From NCBI GenBank assembly GCA_022615525.1, contig JAKEGN010000114.1:1-5756 (forward strand): a stretch of 5,756 nucleotides of DNA, read 5' to 3'. This document shows positions 5,722-5,756 of this stretch, in pieces. This DNA comes from Woeseiaceae bacterium (GTDB lineage: Bacteria; Pseudomonadota; Gammaproteobacteria; Steroidobacterales; Woeseiaceae). The number at the start of each line of letters is the position of its first letter. Position 1 is the stretch's first letter. Both the position numbers and the translations under genes were made by a program. A model generated the notes under the pieces. It was given only the letters and a program-made list of their open reading frames with translations, searched no databases and was not told the DNA's origin.

Positions 5722-5756
5722 CCGTCATTGCGAGCGGACCTCCGTCATTGCGAGCG
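5722..5756. repeat. Tandem 15-base intergenic repeat (CCGTCATTGCGAGCG)
   Basis: Two identical 15-base copies lie at 5722-5736 and 5742-5756, separated by 5 nt (period 20). The core CGTCATTGCGAGCG resembles the start of a dispersed intergenic repeat seen in many bacterial genomes, often continuing into AGCGAAGCAATC. The second copy is cut by the window edge, so the full element cannot be seen. The 25 nt between the sortase stop and the repeat hold only an 8-base palindrome and no clear terminator. Confidence 0.7.

Noticed and set aside
5722..5756. Start of a CRISPR array
   Set aside because: The two 15-base copies are separated by only 5 nt, far too short for repeat-spacer units.

Overview
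The window holds a complete four-gene 'dedicated sortase' locus of the Gram-negative (class GN) type. It is a single-sortase, single-substrate module with its own two-component system. Base composition is GC-rich, with strongly GC-biased third positions. The families present (PdsS, PdsR, the VIT/VWA sortase target and class GN sortase) are known from Proteobacteria, often marine ones. A REP-like hairpin of the style common in Gammaproteobacteria sits at the left end. A gammaproteobacterium is therefore the most likely source; the genus cannot be told from this sequence.

Layout: bases 1-68 are non-coding and carry a REP-like hairpin. On the minus strand lie pdsS (69-2090, sensor histidine kinase) and, upstream of it in transcription order, pdsR (2106 to about 2798, OmpR-type response regulator). 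They are 15 nt apart and read as an operon pdsR-pdsS. A divergent intergenic region (about 2799-2926) contains helically phased GCCAC-type direct repeats that look like an OmpR-family operator. On the plus strand lie the sortase target (2927-5128, secreted VIT + von Willebrand A protein with a C-terminal sorting signal) and the sortase (5106-5696). These two genes overlap by 23 nt. The right end (5697-5756) is non-coding and ends in two copies of a 15-base repeat.

Proposed working: PdsS senses an envelope signal through a large periplasmic domain (part of it CBM9/DOMON-like) and phosphorylates PdsR. PdsR probably binds the divergent control region and sets expression of the target-sortase pair and perhaps of its own operon. 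The target is exported by Sec and held in the inner membrane by its C-terminal helix and Arg-rich tail. The membrane-anchored sortase then cuts it at an LPxTG-like site (here FPATA). The acceptor and final location in a Gram-negative envelope are not known from this sequence.

The system type is already described as a family set. The less ordinary details are the degenerate FPATA sorting motif, the use of the target's AGG-AGG Arg codons as the sortase Shine-Dalgarno sequence, the phased operator-like repeats, a likely TTG start for pdsR, and the CBM9-like sensor segment of PdsS.
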